The notes: generated by a model not told the origin, from the sequence alone. A stretch of 64,000 nt of DNA from Lunularia cruciata (GCA_948567375.1 OX419759.1:43625493-43689492), one strand, 5' to 3'; positions 24,763-36,646 are shown, counted from the stretch's first letter. Made by a program: numbers and translations.

Positions 24763-25560
24763 CGCCTGAACCCAAAGTACTCACTGTTGGGGAAAGGTGA
24801 AATCAACAAGTACTTGGGGGCCGGAATAATCTTTCTTGTCTTAAGCAGTGAGTGGGTTTCACCCATTGTCATTGTCCCAAAGAGGAAAATTGTTAAGATT
24901 TGAGTGTGCAAAGATTTCCTCAAATTGAATGCAGTCACAAGGAAGGATCATCATCCCTTGCCTTTTACCGATTCAATTTTGGACCAAGTAGCCGGTCATC
25001 CTTATTACAATTTTCTTGATGGATTTTCAAGGTACAATCAAGTATCCATCCGAGAAGAGGCCAAGGATAAAACTACATTCACTACTGATTGGGGCACTTT
25101 TTCTTACAATCAAATGCCCTTTGGGTTGTGTAATGCTCCCGCTACTTTCTAGCGGATGATGAATAAAATCTTCAAGGATTTCCTGTGCAAATTTGTGGAA
25201 GTCTTCATTGACAATTTTTGTGTGTTTGGGCAAAGAAATGTACATTTGGATTACCTTTGCCAAACTTCTGAAAGGTGTTGGTTTGCCGGTTTCTCATTAC
25301 ACTCGGAGAATGCTTCTTTGCAATGACGGAGGGAATTCTCCTGGGGCATTGGGTGTCAAGCTGAGGTATTGAAGTTGATGTCCAAAAGGTTAAAGTAATC
25401 TCAGCCTTGGAATCCCCTAAGAATATTTGGGAGCTAAGAGCCTTCTTGGGACATGTCGGATACTACAGACACTTCATCTCAAACTATGCGGTGCTTGCTG
25501 CACCCCTTACAAAGCTTTTGAAGAATTCCGAAGACTACCTATAGGAAGCAAGTCAAGAAG
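24763..25560 (+). pseudogene. Element A reverse transcriptase
   Basis: The RT blocks are in order: EINKYLGAGIIFLVLS, KLNAVTRKDHHPLPFTDS, FSRYNQVSIREEAKDKTTFT, QMPFGLCNAPATF, then the active site FIDN (about 25207; usual F/Y-x-D-D, so the second Asp is lost) and AFLGHVGYYRHFISNYA. Stops (for example TAG at about 25150) and frameshifts interrupt it. It has the same phylogenetic flavour as element D's RT. Confidence 0.88.
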
Positions 25561-25589
25561 AACGTTTCCAAGTATTGAAGATGAAATTG

Positions 25590-26000
25590 GTTGAACCACC
25601 AGTCATGAGGGCTCCAAATTGCGAATGCCCTTTTCATGTATATGTGGATACTTTGTCCATGGCAATTGGAGTAGTCTTGAGTCAAAAGGATGACAAGAAG
25701 AAGGATTACCCAATCTATTATGCCAGCCGACACCTTTCAGTTTCATAAAAGAACTATTCCATGACTAAAGGAGAAGCACTTGGAATGGTTTATGCCTACA
25801 AGAAGTTTCACCACTACCTATTAGGACATGAGTTTGTCTTCTATGTTGACCATTATGCGTTGCAACATTTGGTCAAGAAGGCAGATTTGTCTGGGCAAAT
25901 TGCTAGATGGATCTTGTTATTACAAGAATTCACATATGTTGTACAAGTAAAGAAAGGAGCCTTGTATTCTAATGCGGACTTCTTATCCAGGTAAGAAACT
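25590..26000 (+). pseudogene. Element A RNase H
   Basis: It reads VYVDTLSMAIGVVLSQKDD, YYASRHLS, a TAA, then 25761-25994 with TKGEALGMVYAYKKFHHYL, FYVDHYALQHLV and SNADFLSR. This is the Ty3/gypsy RNase H domain with its conserved Asp/Glu-bearing segments in order. A single in-frame TAA (25747-25749) splits it. Confidence 0.85.
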
Positions 26001-26159
26001 CAAGACTAAGAATGGGAGATCAACAATCAGTTCCTTGACAAAGAGCTATATCATTTGACAGCAATGCAAAGTATGAGGTATGCAACCAAATATCACTATC
26101 TACATACTCTCCAATCTCTTGATGGGCTAGACCCGGAGTAGAGGGCAGTCTTTCTCAGG

Positions 26160-26548
26160 AAAATGGGCTGCATTAGCTTAAACACAACATTTCATTCAAG
26201 ATGGGCAAAGAAGAAGTACTTTGGTGATGCTTGGAGTCATATGAAGTTGGAGGAGTAATTGATTCATTACACTCTGAAACATAGGGAGGACACTATGCCT
26301 TGAGGAATATTGTAAAGAAGATTCTTTCCTCAAGGTATTGTGGCCTATGATGTAAAAAGACACACATGCCCATATCCAAAGTTGTGACACTTGTCAAAGA
26401 ACAAGAAAGCTGATGGCTACTTCCCAATGGCCTTTGAGACCAATTTTACCATTGGCCCTATTTGAGAAATGGTGAATTGACTTTTTGGGACCAATACAAC
26501 CTATAATCCAAGTCACAAGAGAATGATACATTTTGGTTTGCACTCACT
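26160..26548 (+). pseudogene. Element A integrase, N-terminal part
   Basis: Degraded zinc region with CDTCQRTRKLMATSQW (about 26380-26430), then FEKW and DFLGPI at the first catalytic Asp (about 26476). It is interrupted at 26548 by a minus-strand family-1 insertion; the catalytic core resumes at 30256. Confidence 0.82.
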
Positions 26549-27239
26549 TGTAAGCCGGCCTATCTCTCACTCAGGATGAACCTCTGATGGCTTTTATGGT
26601 AGCGCACCATGGACGAAGAAGGCAAGGAACCCAAACTCCATCATACTCCTCCAAGGCTAACACTCCAAGACTCAAGACATTGCTCACTAGAGAACTCAAT
26701 GAGAGGGAGATAGTTGCAAATGAAAGGATGATGAGTATCTCCTCACCCCTTGTTTATATACTTGTGAAATAATTATGTACCAAAGTTACTAATTACCGTA
26801 GTAACTCAAGTTACTAGACTAAAAGTCAAGTAAAGTCAAAAAGTAGAAAGGAATATCCATTCACATGGGCATATTCCACTAGCATGTGATCTTATCTTGA
26901 CCCAACCATTGAGTCAAGGATTCCTTCACATGGGCTATCCTTGGACTATCAAAGAATTCAAAACAAAAAGGCTTGTGGACCCAAGAGTTCTAAACTCTTT
27001 CCTCAAAGCCAAACACCTAGGAATAATACCAAGTCAACACACTAGAATCCAAAATAGTGGTGCACATCCTTTCCACTTCCTCTAAAGTAAGGTCCCCTCT
27101 ATTTTGGCTATGGCTAACTCTAGCTAATCATGACTAATGTAGAACTATCCTTTATCTCTATATAAATAATATCTCTCAAGTACTTGTAATGCCAAGCCAA
27201 ATATCAAAATACCACACACATGCGCAAATGGGTGTTATA
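26549..27239 (-). repeat. Family-1 LTR at the left of element I
   Basis: Full-length LTR on the minus strand, seen on the plus strand as TGTAAGCCGGCC...GGGTGTTATA. It contains the GTAACT repeats and TATA box of the family. The base next to it on the right is host integrase sequence, not family-1 internal sequence. Confidence 0.88.
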
Positions 27240-27310
27240 GACTATGCTACCAAGATGGTCAAAGTTGAAGCAACTCTCAAAGAGGATGCATAAACAATGG
27301 CAGAATTTTT

Positions 27311-29890
27311 CTATGTGTGATAGAGAAATGTCGTAGCATGGCTGTAGTGATGCTTCTTGTAAACTCTCCTCCTCTATCAAAAACCAACTCCAAAGGGCAC
27401 CCAAACCTAGTGATAATGCGTTCATAAAGAAATCTCCCAACTTCATCTTCATTCTTGTCCCTCAATGGTCTAGCCGCAACCCACTTGGTGAGATAATCAA
27501 TAACTACAACAATGTACTGATTGTTCCTTGCGGTTCTATTAAGAGGACCTACAAAATCAATTCCCTACTTCTCAAAAGGTCCTAACAATGGAATTGATCT
27601 AAGAGGTGGAGTGGATGTAGACTTTCTAGCAAAAGCTTGACAAACATGACAAGTTTTGTAATAATCAAGACAATCCTTGAAAATCCCTCTCCAATAGTAA
27701 CCTGCATCTAGAATCTTGAAAACAGTCACCTTTCCTACAAAGTGTCCTCCACACACTAAACCTTCACGAAACTCCTTTATGTGTAAGATAGACTCTTCCA
27801 CTTTCTACCCATTGCTCTTCAAAGTAGATCATCTTCTCCCTGGTGAAAAAGAATATCCTCCACCATTGTGTAAGGTCTAGATCTTGCTACAAGGGCCTTC
27901 TTCTCCCTAGCATGCATCCCGTCTGGATAGGTACCTCTTGTCACAACATCCACAATCTCCTTGTACTCCATTGGAACCCCTTGAGTGATTGAGATTGTCA
28001 TGATCTCCTCATCCGGGAAGGAATCATCCACTAGCTAATCTCCATCATGATCATAGGCCTTAGATAACAAATCAGCATTTGCATGTTTCTTTCTTGGCTT
28101 ATCCTCAATGGTGGTCATCCTCAGACAAGAGTATAATCCACCTTGCTAGTCTCCCTTCAACATTAGGCTTGTTGAAGATGTAGCTCAAAGCCTTGTGATT
28201 TGTGACAATGGTGGCTTTCCCTCCAATCAAGTAGTGTCTAAACTTCTTGAGACCAAAGATCACTGCCAACCCTTCTCTCTCTGTGACATAGAAGTTCTTC
28301 TCTACTGAAACCATCTGCCTACTAGCATAAGGTATTGGATGATCATGCCCATCTTGGTCTAATTTACTGAGAGTGCATCTTATAGCTACATTAGAAGCAT
28401 CAGTGTAGAGGATGAAAGGCTTACTCCAATCAGGTTAAGCAAGAATTGGAGTTATAACAAGGGATTGCTCAAGCTCCTCAAAAGCTTTGAGAGCCTCCTT
28501 GTCCTCCAAAATTACCATGTAATCTACACCCTTCTTCATGTAGATGGTCAATGCATAAGCCTTGTTGGAAAATGAGAAGATGAACCTCCTATAATATCCA
28601 ACCATCCCCAAGAATTGGCATAACTTTGTCAAACTTGAAGGGAATGGAAGGTCTGAGATTTTCCTCACCTTCTCAAGATCAACTGCTATTCCATCCTTGG
28701 AGATGATGTGCCTCAAAAGTAGACCTTCTTCACATCCAAAAATGCACTTCTCAGGGTTAAGTGATGCATTTGCCTCATCCAAGAGTTGCAAGACTTTGAT
28801 TAGGTGCTCAAAGTGCTCCTCCTTGCTCTCATAGACACAAAAGTCATCAATGAAGTCTCTCACAAATTTCCCAATGAAAGGTTCAAATACCTTGTTCATG
28901 AACCATTGGAATGTGGCTGGTGCATTGCAAAGCCCAAAAGGCATGACCTTGAAAGTGTAAATTCCCCAAGGTGTGGTGAATGTGGTGAGTTGTTGATGCT
29001 TTGGTGCAATCTTGATTTGGTTATATCCACTATAACCATCTCCAAAACTATACTTCTCATGACCTCCAACCTCCTCCAAGATCTCATCAATGAATGCAGT
29101 GGGTAGTAGTCCTTCTTGGTAAAAACATTGAGTTTCTTGTAATCCACAAATACCCAAAGCTTGCCATTCTTTTTCTGCACAATGACAATTGAAGACACCT
29201 ATTCTGAATTCTCCACCTCAAAGATAAATCTGATCTCCTTGAGCTTATCAATCTCCTCCTTCACCACCAAAGATATTGGTGGGCTAATGCAATGTTGTTT
29301 TTTGTGGATTGGTCTTGCATGTGACTCCACCTCTATCTTGTGCTCCTCCGAGGTGACTTCCTTCAATTCCTTGTAACTAAAAGCAAACACATGGATGAAC
29401 TTACGGAAAATCTCCTCAAATCTCACCATCTCCTCAAATCTCACCTTCTCCTCCTTGGTAACATTGGGGCCATACTTGAGGGTAGCTCACCTTCTCTCTA
29501 CCTCCTCAAGTGTCAATGGTGAGTTATCTGGGTCCTTCAAAACCTTTGGCTTACGTGCAAAATCCATAGCACACAAATGATACACATCTGAATCAGATTC
29601 AGATTCATCCTCATCCATGGAAGTCTCCTCGTCCATGCTTGTGTCCACACCTGAAGCTCCTCCTTGAAATAATGGATTCTCAATAATCAGAAGATGGTGT
29701 ATCTGAGTGTGAAGTGTTGGTGGTGTTAGTCACAAGAACTCTGACTCTATGGTTTGATGGCCCAATCTCAAGTACCCTTTGTGCCATCGATCAATTGTGC
29801 GTGCTGCTCTCAACCATGGCCTCCCAAGAAGTAAGTCATAGCTTGAATCCTTCAAGACTTGGAAAGTCTAAAACTACCACTTTATCCATT
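27311..29890 (-). pseudogene. Element I pol remnant
   Basis: On the minus strand, from right to left: protease tail (DFPSLEGFKL at about 29836-29880, with an internal deletion), RT in a 240-codon open stretch 28435-29157 (YSGYNQIKIAPKHQQ, FKVMPFGLCNAPATF, FIDD near 28843), RNase H (28105-28314) and integrase (27565-27801 zinc region; 27277-27465 catalytic region ending MLRHFSIT). It is closely similar to element E pol. Stops and frameshifts are fewer than in element H. Confidence 0.88.
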
Positions 29891-29905
29891 TGAATAAAAT
29901 CAAGG

Positions 29906-30255
29906 ATCTTATCTTGACCCAACCACCAAGTCAAGGATTCCTTCACATGGGAGTTCCTTGGACTATAGAAGAATCCAAAACAAAAAGACTTGCGGGCCCA
30001 AGAGTTCTCAACTCTTTCTTCAAAGCCAAACACCTAGGAATAATACCAAGTCAACACACTAGAATCCAAAATAGTGGCGCTCATCCTTTCCACCTCCTCT
30101 AAAGTATGGTCTCCTCTATCTTAGCTATGACTAACTTTAGCTAATCATGACTAATGTAGAACCATCCTTTATCTCTATATAAATAATGTCTCTCAAGTAC
30201 TTGTAATACCAAGCTAAATATCACAATACCATACACATGCACAAATGGGTATTAT
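29906..30255 (-). repeat. Partial family-1 LTR at the right of element I
   Basis: It holds about the U3-side 350 bp of the LTR as oriented on the minus strand, ending GGGTATTATA at 30255. The promoter/R side is missing and joins directly to protease sequence at about 29900. Host integrase sequence follows immediately. Confidence 0.85.
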
Positions 30256-31084
30256 AGACTATGCTACCAAGATGGTCAAAGTTGAAGCAACTCACAAAGA
30301 TAATGCAGAAACAATGGCAGAATTTTTCCTTTGAAATATCATCTCCCGATACGGATGTCCTCTAGAATTGGTGAGTGACACATGGACTCATTTCTTGAAC
30401 TCTATGATGGAGGCATTAACCAAATACTTTCAGATTAAACATTGGAAGACAACTCCTTATAGTCCCAAAGCAAATGGCCTTATGGAGAAGGCAAATGGGT
30501 TACTTTGCAAAATTTTGAAAAAGGTGACTGTCAATTATGCTTATGACTAGGATATGAAGTTACTAGCCGCATTGTGGGCATATCAAACAACAAAAAAGAT
30601 CACAACCAAGCAAACTCCATACTTCTTGACATACGACTTGCACCTCATACTACTAGTTGAATTTGAAAGTACCAACATATCAGATTCCTTGTGAGGAAAA
30701 AATGTTAGAGGAAGAAATTATTAGGATCTTTGGATCCATCAACTGATGTGGTTAGAAGAGAAAAGAGATGATGCAATGAAAACCACAAAAGAAGTACAAG
30801 AACACAAGAAAGTCAAGCACAATAAGCACATCAAGCCTATGACTGTTCGTGAAGGAGACCTGGTTTTCTTATATGACAATCGCCAAATATTCTTTCCGAG
30901 AAAACTACATTTGAGATAGATGGGTCCATATTGAGTCCTTCATCTTTATGACAATGGATCCATTCAACTTTCAGACTTGGAGGGCCAACCATTTGCCACT
31001 CAAGTGAATGGGTGGAGAGTTTGGAAATATTGGATGATAGACTTGAAGGTTTTTAAGTCTCCCGAGATCTATGTTTGTGGGGAT
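30256..31084 (+). pseudogene. Element A integrase, catalytic core and C-terminus
   Basis: DYATKMVKVEATHKDNA leads to RYGCPLELVSDTWTHF (second catalytic Asp at about 30373) and PKANGLMEKANGLLCK (third catalytic Glu at about 30485), then ALWAYQTTKK. The C-terminal part (VREGDLVFLYDN, YDNGSIQLSDLEGQ) resembles the gypsy GPY/F region. No chromodomain is visible. Several stops occur after 30550. Confidence 0.85.
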
Positions 31085-31107
31085 GCTTACATTTGAGGGA
31101 GGGGGTA
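31085..31107 (+). promoter_or_regulatory. Element A polypurine tract
   Basis: GAGGGAGGGGGTA directly precedes the 3' LTR start TGTGGTACCC at 31108. This position is where plus-strand DNA priming occurs in LTR retrotransposons. It is an independent marker that the LTR begins here and not 3 kb downstream. Confidence 0.85.
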
Positions 31108-34100
31108 TGTGGTACCCACATGTTTTTTTCTTATTTTTGAAGAAGTGTACAGAAGAAGTCATATGCGCATGTATGACATCAGAAGGTGAAGAATGGTGTC
31201 TTCGGGTTGTAACCCAAGGTAAAGTGACTTTGTGTTGGAAGATAAAGTACTCGGATTTGCCTTGTCATCATTCAACCTGAAGTCAGGAGACATCCGCTCA
31301 GGGGTGCTCAACCCAAGGCAAGGACAGTGTAACAAATTTCCTTTAGGATTGGACATTCAAGAAGGTACCGCATACAAAAATGGCTAGCCTATGAGCGGGA
31401 GAAAATTGATAGTGACAAGAGCATGAAGGAGGTGTGATTTCTTGGTAGAAACTCATAGTGAAGAAAGGAAAAGAAGGTGCACCACTATAAGACTTGGGAT
31501 AGAGACGAAGGGATGACAAGTAATTTTCCATTGTGATTAAGGAGTTATCTTGAGGGAAGTTGTAGGAAAGAAAGTGTAGTAAGAGACGCACTAGTGTGTC
31601 AAGAGGAACTCATGAGAGTTAGTCCAGAAATCAGTCAAAAGAGTAGCCACCAATCCAAAGAGGAAGAGAATAAGATGGGAAGTGGCAAGAAGAACTCAAA
31701 ATTTGCAATGTGAAATCATGCAATTTGGATATTAGATATCATTGCCAAAATCAAAGTCTTGAGCACGCTTTGGATCACATTCATGGCATGGAATTGGAAC
31801 ATTAGCTTTCTAGGTTTCATGACTGACATCATAAAGAGTAAATGTCTCAATGGGCTTGAGGAAGAAGATAAGAGAGGAAATCCAGCTTGCAGGACAAAGT
31901 CAGATTGGAGGTTAGTACTTGGAAGAGAGGCAAGTGAAGAACAAGGAGCTACATTCTTGCCTTCTCTTCAAAGCGCACAAAGAATGGTTATAAGGTCAAA
32001 AGCTATAAGGAACCTGTGAGGAGAGGCATTTTAGGGGCAATGATGGCTATCTTGAAACCAGAGCAAACTGCTTATGTGATGAAGCATCAAGCGGTGTTCT
32101 TCCATAAGATGTTTGTAGGGAAACCTATCAATTGGGCAAAGTGTTTTCATTAGCGTACGAGACAAATGGTGTGGAACTTGCGGGACAAGTTGCCTCCACA
32201 CTACATTGTGCCATTTGCATCCCACTTCTACTTGGGACTGAATTTGCTAAACACAGCGGAGAGACACAAGATGGTGTCGCACTTCCACCCCAATTTGAGA
32301 AAAGATGCTGATGTGGAGGAGCACCAATACATCTTGCAGATAGAGAGCAGTGACAAGTACTATGCGCAGATGGGGCAGAGCGTGTAGTTGAAAGTGAACA
32401 CTCCGAAGTCAAAGAAGAGGAGTTGATGGGAAGACAAAGAAGAAGACGTAGTAGCAACAAGACCTTGGAAGACCAAGAAGATGAACCCGATGAAAGACTT
32501 GGTGGTAATTGTGTCATCGGGTGAATAATCAGAAAGCAAAGCTAAATACAAGTCAGAAGACTTGGAGAAGGAGAAAGAACCTGAACTCATGTTGTAGAGT
32601 GGTGAAGCAAGCAATAAGTGTGAACATGGAGTAGAGATGCAATTGGTACTCAAGGAGGAAGAACAAAAGCTTGAGATGAAGATCGTAGAAGAATGTAACC
32701 CAAGCCAAGGAGATGAAGTTCTAGAGAAAAAGGAGAAGGAGGTGACCATTCAGAGAGGATTCCATTCCAGAAGGAAGTCAAAGTTTGAAGTGGGACCAAG
32801 TAAGAGAAGGGAAGTGGAGAGTGGAGAGTGGAAGTTTTAGGAGCAAAGAATCCATTCCAATAAGACGATTGTGGCTGAGAAGTTGAATTTCAAGTGAAGA
32901 AGAAGAGAAGAAGGAGAAAAGCCGGCAAGTTGAGGTAAATCAAAATGAAGGAGTAGAGTATCTATGGGAGGTTGTATGCCCATTGTTAACAAAGTTGGAG
33001 CAGAAGAAGAAAGAGATGCAGTCAAAGTGTCCAAAAGTGAAGATTGTGTTGCAGGTGTTAGCAAGATTAGAGGAAGAGAACTTGGAGTTGAAGAAGAGGA
33101 TAATCCAAGCTGAGGAGGAGAGGGAAGTACTATGAGTAGATGCAATAGTATAGAATCAAGTGATTGAAAACTTAAAGAAGGAGGTGGGAAGTAGAGAGCG
33201 AGTAATAGAGCAAAATGTCATAGCAAGGGAAAGACAAATAGCCAAGTATGGAATCTTGAAACAACAGTTTGCTGATTCACGATTAGAAATTATCCATGTT
33301 ATGGCAAGAGTAGCAAAGAAGGAGTAAGAGCTTGATAGAGTGATGGAGAGTGTAGAAGAGAAGAAGTAGCTCTGGCAAAGAGTGTTGACATTGAGATATA
33401 GAGAAGAAGAAAGATTAAGGGAGCTACTTTGTAGTCTGGAGGAGAAGATTGTTCAAAAGGAGAAGGGGAAGGAGACTATGAAAGCCAAATTCGAGGCTAA
33501 GCAGGCAGTGTATAGCAAAGATTGGCTAGCGGATAGAGAACATGAGAGGAGGATGAGACTCAAGCCATTGAACCAGATTGTCACAAAGATGGATGCAATG
33601 CTCAATACAAAAGCCATTGTAAGAATTGAAGAAACTAGATTGCACAAGTTGAAGTTGTTGGTGTAGGAGACGAGGAGGAGAAATATGAAGGATAAAGACT
33701 TGAATGCCTTGCTGATTAGTCTCAAATTTTGTGTAGATAGGAAGATATTGGAAGCAGAAGACAATATCACAATCATATTAGATTTAGTAAAGTTGGAGAT
33801 AGATAAACTTTGGAAGGATGTAAGAGTGAAGCCCAAAGTAGATGACATAGGGGTGCAGATATCTTCAGAGTTATCATTGGAGATATTATAGAAAAGTGGG
33901 TTGGGAGATAGAGAATTAGAAAGGTTACCTATAATGGGAATTGTAGATCAAAAAGAAGTGTTAGAATTGGTAGAAGAATTAGTAGTTGTGAAACCCAAGG
34001 ATAGAGTAGTGTGTGAAGTTACTTTAGGATTGGAAGCCAAGGAAGAAGTAGACATCAAATCAGAGTAGTAATAGTTTTGAGAGTTGAAGAGGTGCATTAT

Positions 34101-34852
34101 CATTTTGGATCTGTAGGTTAGGAAAGTTTTTGTAGAACGGTATAATTATTAGTAACTATCAATTGCTCTAGTATTTAAAGGTGGCATTTGTAGTCATATG
34201 TTATTTAGTGCTCATAATTCTGAGAATAGATAAAGCAAAGTGCTTATTTGAGTGCTCATCATTTGAGCTTAATTCTAGGTATCAACTTTGTGTTTGTAAT
34301 TGTGAGTGTTTGGAGGGTTTTGAACTGCAAGTCAATGTGTTTATTGGATGTTGAATTACACAGACTTGATCTTCATTTTGTGTGTTTGATCTTGAGTGAA
34401 GTGCAATCAGAGCAATGCCTTGATAGATCTGAGAGGAATTGTAGTGTTAGTAGTATTCTATATTTGTGAGTGCAGTGCAATGTTGATGTGAAGCAATTTC
34501 AATCAAGGAAGTTGTGCCTTCATTGGAAGGGTAGAACACAATTCTAAGGTGAAGTTGTTTTGTAGTGAAGTGCCATTTTAAGAGAGTCTGAATAATCACA
34601 GTCAAGATTGTTTGGAAAGATTTGATGGAGTTGGGATTATGTGTGAAAAATTGTTGTGATGAGGCTGCAAGTTAGTGCTTGTTACTCTCTTCTGGGTGTG
34701 GTTTCTACTTGAGAGATTAAAGACGCAACCAAGAAAAAACTAAGATTGTTATTGTTTGATTTTGTATTTAACAAATTCTGAATAGTATCTCTGTTGGAAC
34801 AAACTTTACTTACTTGATTACCGCTAAAGTGATATTTGTCGAGTTGTCACAA
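31108..34852 (+). repeat. Element A 3' LTR (3745 bp)
   Basis: Uninterrupted long LTR: TGTGGTACCCACA at 31108, TTGTCACA at 34852, then target duplication ACCAT. It includes an ~850-codon reading frame (31513-34068) and a ~0.78-kb AT-rich tail. Its length matches the solo LTR at 14759-18501. Confidence 0.92.
31513..34068 (+). pseudogene. LTR-internal reading frame in element A's 3' LTR
   Basis: It starts ATG-ACA-AGT (MTSNFP), like the MSSNFP start in the solo LTR, and ends DIKSE-TAG at 34066-34068, like VDIGSE there. It spans 852 codons. Recognisable pieces are FMAWNWNISFLGFMTDIIKS, RTKSDWRLVLGREAS, the HYIVPFASHFYLGLNLLNTA region, and the coiled coil at 32637-33891. It is broken by many stops, often TAG where the other copy has CAG. 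Matching start, end and length in two copies argue that it was a real gene of the family. Function unknown. Confidence 0.72.
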
Positions 34853-34857
34853 CCATC
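34853..34857. repeat. Right target-site duplication of element A (ACCAT)
   Basis: It directly follows the LTR end at 34852 and is identical to 13756-13760. Confidence 0.9.
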
Positions 34858-35957
34858 ACCAAATTTAGGTCTATGGATGAAATGTCCTTAAACATCAACT
34901 TCTGTTGGTGCTAATCCACAAAGCAACTTGAGCACTATACAACCAAGGTCTTCCAATCAACAATGGATAACCAGTTTTGGTCACTTGTTGCAACATGATG
35001 TAATTCAACTTGAAGGGTACTCCTCTCACGATTGTAATGATTTTAGATAACATGCCCAAAGGTTGTCTCTTGGTCTAGTCTGCAAACTTCAAAATTTGGG
35101 GTGTAGGCTTAAGCATGTGATACCCCAACCTATGCGTTGTATCTTGTATCATCACATTCACACTTAAACCTGAGTCAATGTGTATGATATTATGCTACAT
35201 CCCGCAATCTCTACATCTACTTCAAGAGATCCCAAATCTTCTTGCTTGATCCGGTGTATGGCAAGTAATCCTTTCTTGGTCATCATCTTTACTTTCTTGA
35301 GGGCCAAATTTAGTTGCTCTTTTTACAACTTGTCGTCCTTTCACAATTATTTAAAGGTTATGTTGACTTGGGTGGATGCCAAATCTGCCACAATATCATA
35401 TTGTGTTACTCTTCCAAGTTTCACCTTCTTGGCCTTCATCTTTGGGTATGAGGCTTCCCCCTTCTCTAGCCTTTCTTTGAGTTGCTTCAAGATAGTCACT
35501 AGAGTACCGGTGGTCTAAACCCAAGGTACTTTGGGTTTACCCACCTTGGCTTGTATGAGATCCTCCACTTTGGATCAGATGTCTATCAAACGTTGAAGGT
35601 TTTGTCTTTGGGTCCTCCCTCAAACTCATTTCCCAAGCCCATTGTAGTAACTCTTGCATTTTTCTTTTGCAAGGCTTTGGCCTTTGCTTTAGCTAAGATC
35701 TTCTCTACCTTTATAGATAAAATTGCTTTAGGCCAAAGTCTCTTCACCATTTTGGAAGATGAAGAAGTGGTACTTGTTTCTTTGGGATCATGTCTCTTCT
35801 TCCCTAAGCATTTTTCAACTCATAATTCTTTGAGATCTGGCCATTCTCCTTTCAGAGTCTGATTTCCTCCTTGAGGTCTTTCTTCCTCTAAAGTTATACA
35901 ATTTACAATGGCTTTTCCTTTGGACTCCAGCATAGCACACTCAATCGGAGTCTATAT
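34858..35957 (-). pseudogene. Element D protease region
   Basis: On the minus strand it reads IDSGLSVNVMIQDTTHRLG (about 35120-35180), ILKFADQTKRQPLGMLSK and PLLIGRPWLY, colinear with the protease of element A. Here the catalytic Asp-Ser-Gly is retained. Upstream (35200-35900) lies the basic and acidic linker between gag and protease. The frame has several stops. Confidence 0.8.
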
Positions 35958-36646
35958 TGTAACACCATTTTTGCTTGTGTGTGGTATTCTGATATTTAGC
36001 TTAGTATTATAAGTACTTGAAAGATATTATTTATATAGATAAAGGATGGTTCTATATTAGTCATGATTAGCTAAAGTTGGTCATAGCTAAGATAGATGGG
36101 ACCTTACTTTAGAGAAAGTAGAAAAGCTAAGCACCACTATTTTGGATTCAAGTGTGTTGACTTCATATTATTCTTAGGTGTTTGGCTTTGAGAAAAGAGT
36201 TGAGAACTCTTGGACCCACAAGCCTTTTTGTTTTGGATTCTTCTATAGTCCAAGGATAGCCCATGTGAAGGAATCCCTGACTTAGTGGTTGGGTCAAGAT
36301 AAGATTTCATGCTTGGTGGAATATGCCTATGTGGGTGGATATTCCTTTATACTTTTTGACTTTATTTGACTTTTAGCCTATTAACTTGAGTTATTGTGGT
36401 AAATAGTAACCTTGATGTATAGCTATTTTACAAGTATATAAACTAGGGGTGAGGAGGTACTCATCATCCCACCATTTGTAACTATCTCTCTCTCATTGAG
36501 TTCTCTAGCAAGCAATATCTTGAGTCTTGGAGTGTTAGCCTTGGAGGAGTATGATGGAGTTGGGGTTCTTTGCCTTCTTAGTCCATGGTGCGCTACCATA
36601 ATAGCCATCAAAGGTTCATCCTGAGTTAAAGACAGGCCGGCTCATA
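35958..36646 (+). mobile_element. Solo family-1 LTR in element D gag
   Basis: A 689-bp LTR starting TGTAACACCA and ending GGCTCATA, opposite in orientation to element D. It separates D's zinc-knuckle region from the gag-protease linker. The flanks (ATAT left, GTAC right) do not form a clear duplication, so the insertion site may have been altered. Confidence 0.88.

Larger units (their letters stand above)
26549..30255 (-). mobile_element. Element I: rearranged minus-strand family-1 insertion in element A's integrase
   Basis: It contains a full-length LTR (26549-27239), a ~70-bp piece of host integrase sequence (27240-27310), family-1 pol on the minus strand (27311-29890: integrase start, RNase H, RT, protease end) and a partial LTR (about 29906-30255). 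The host integrase piece recurs outside at 30256-30330. Gag and most of the protease are missing. A simple insertion does not explain this; see findings. Confidence 0.85.
13761..34852 (+). mobile_element. Element A: family-2 Ty3/gypsy element with 3.7-kb LTRs, hosting three nested insertions
   Basis: The 5' LTR is 13761-14758 plus 18507-21062 (split by a solo LTR). It is followed by the primer-binding site, gag, protease, RT, RNase H, integrase, polypurine tract and 3' LTR (31108-34852). A perfect 5-bp target duplication ACCAT flanks it. Removing the nested pieces (14759-18506, 24068-24762, about 26549-30255) leaves an element of roughly 12.9 kb with a ~5.7-kb internal region. Its genes carry many stops. 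The host is the minus-strand protease-RT linker of element D. Confidence 0.93.

Noticed and set aside
31108-34068. LTR reading frame as an envelope or third gene between pol and a short 0.8-kb LTR
   Set aside because: The polypurine tract and TG start lie before the frame, the solo LTR includes the whole frame, and target duplications flank the long version. It therefore lies inside the LTR. I saw no signal peptide or membrane segment that would suggest an envelope protein.
35958-36646. GTAC/ATAT as a target duplication of the solo LTR in element D
   Set aside because: The flanks do not match, so no duplication is claimed for this copy.
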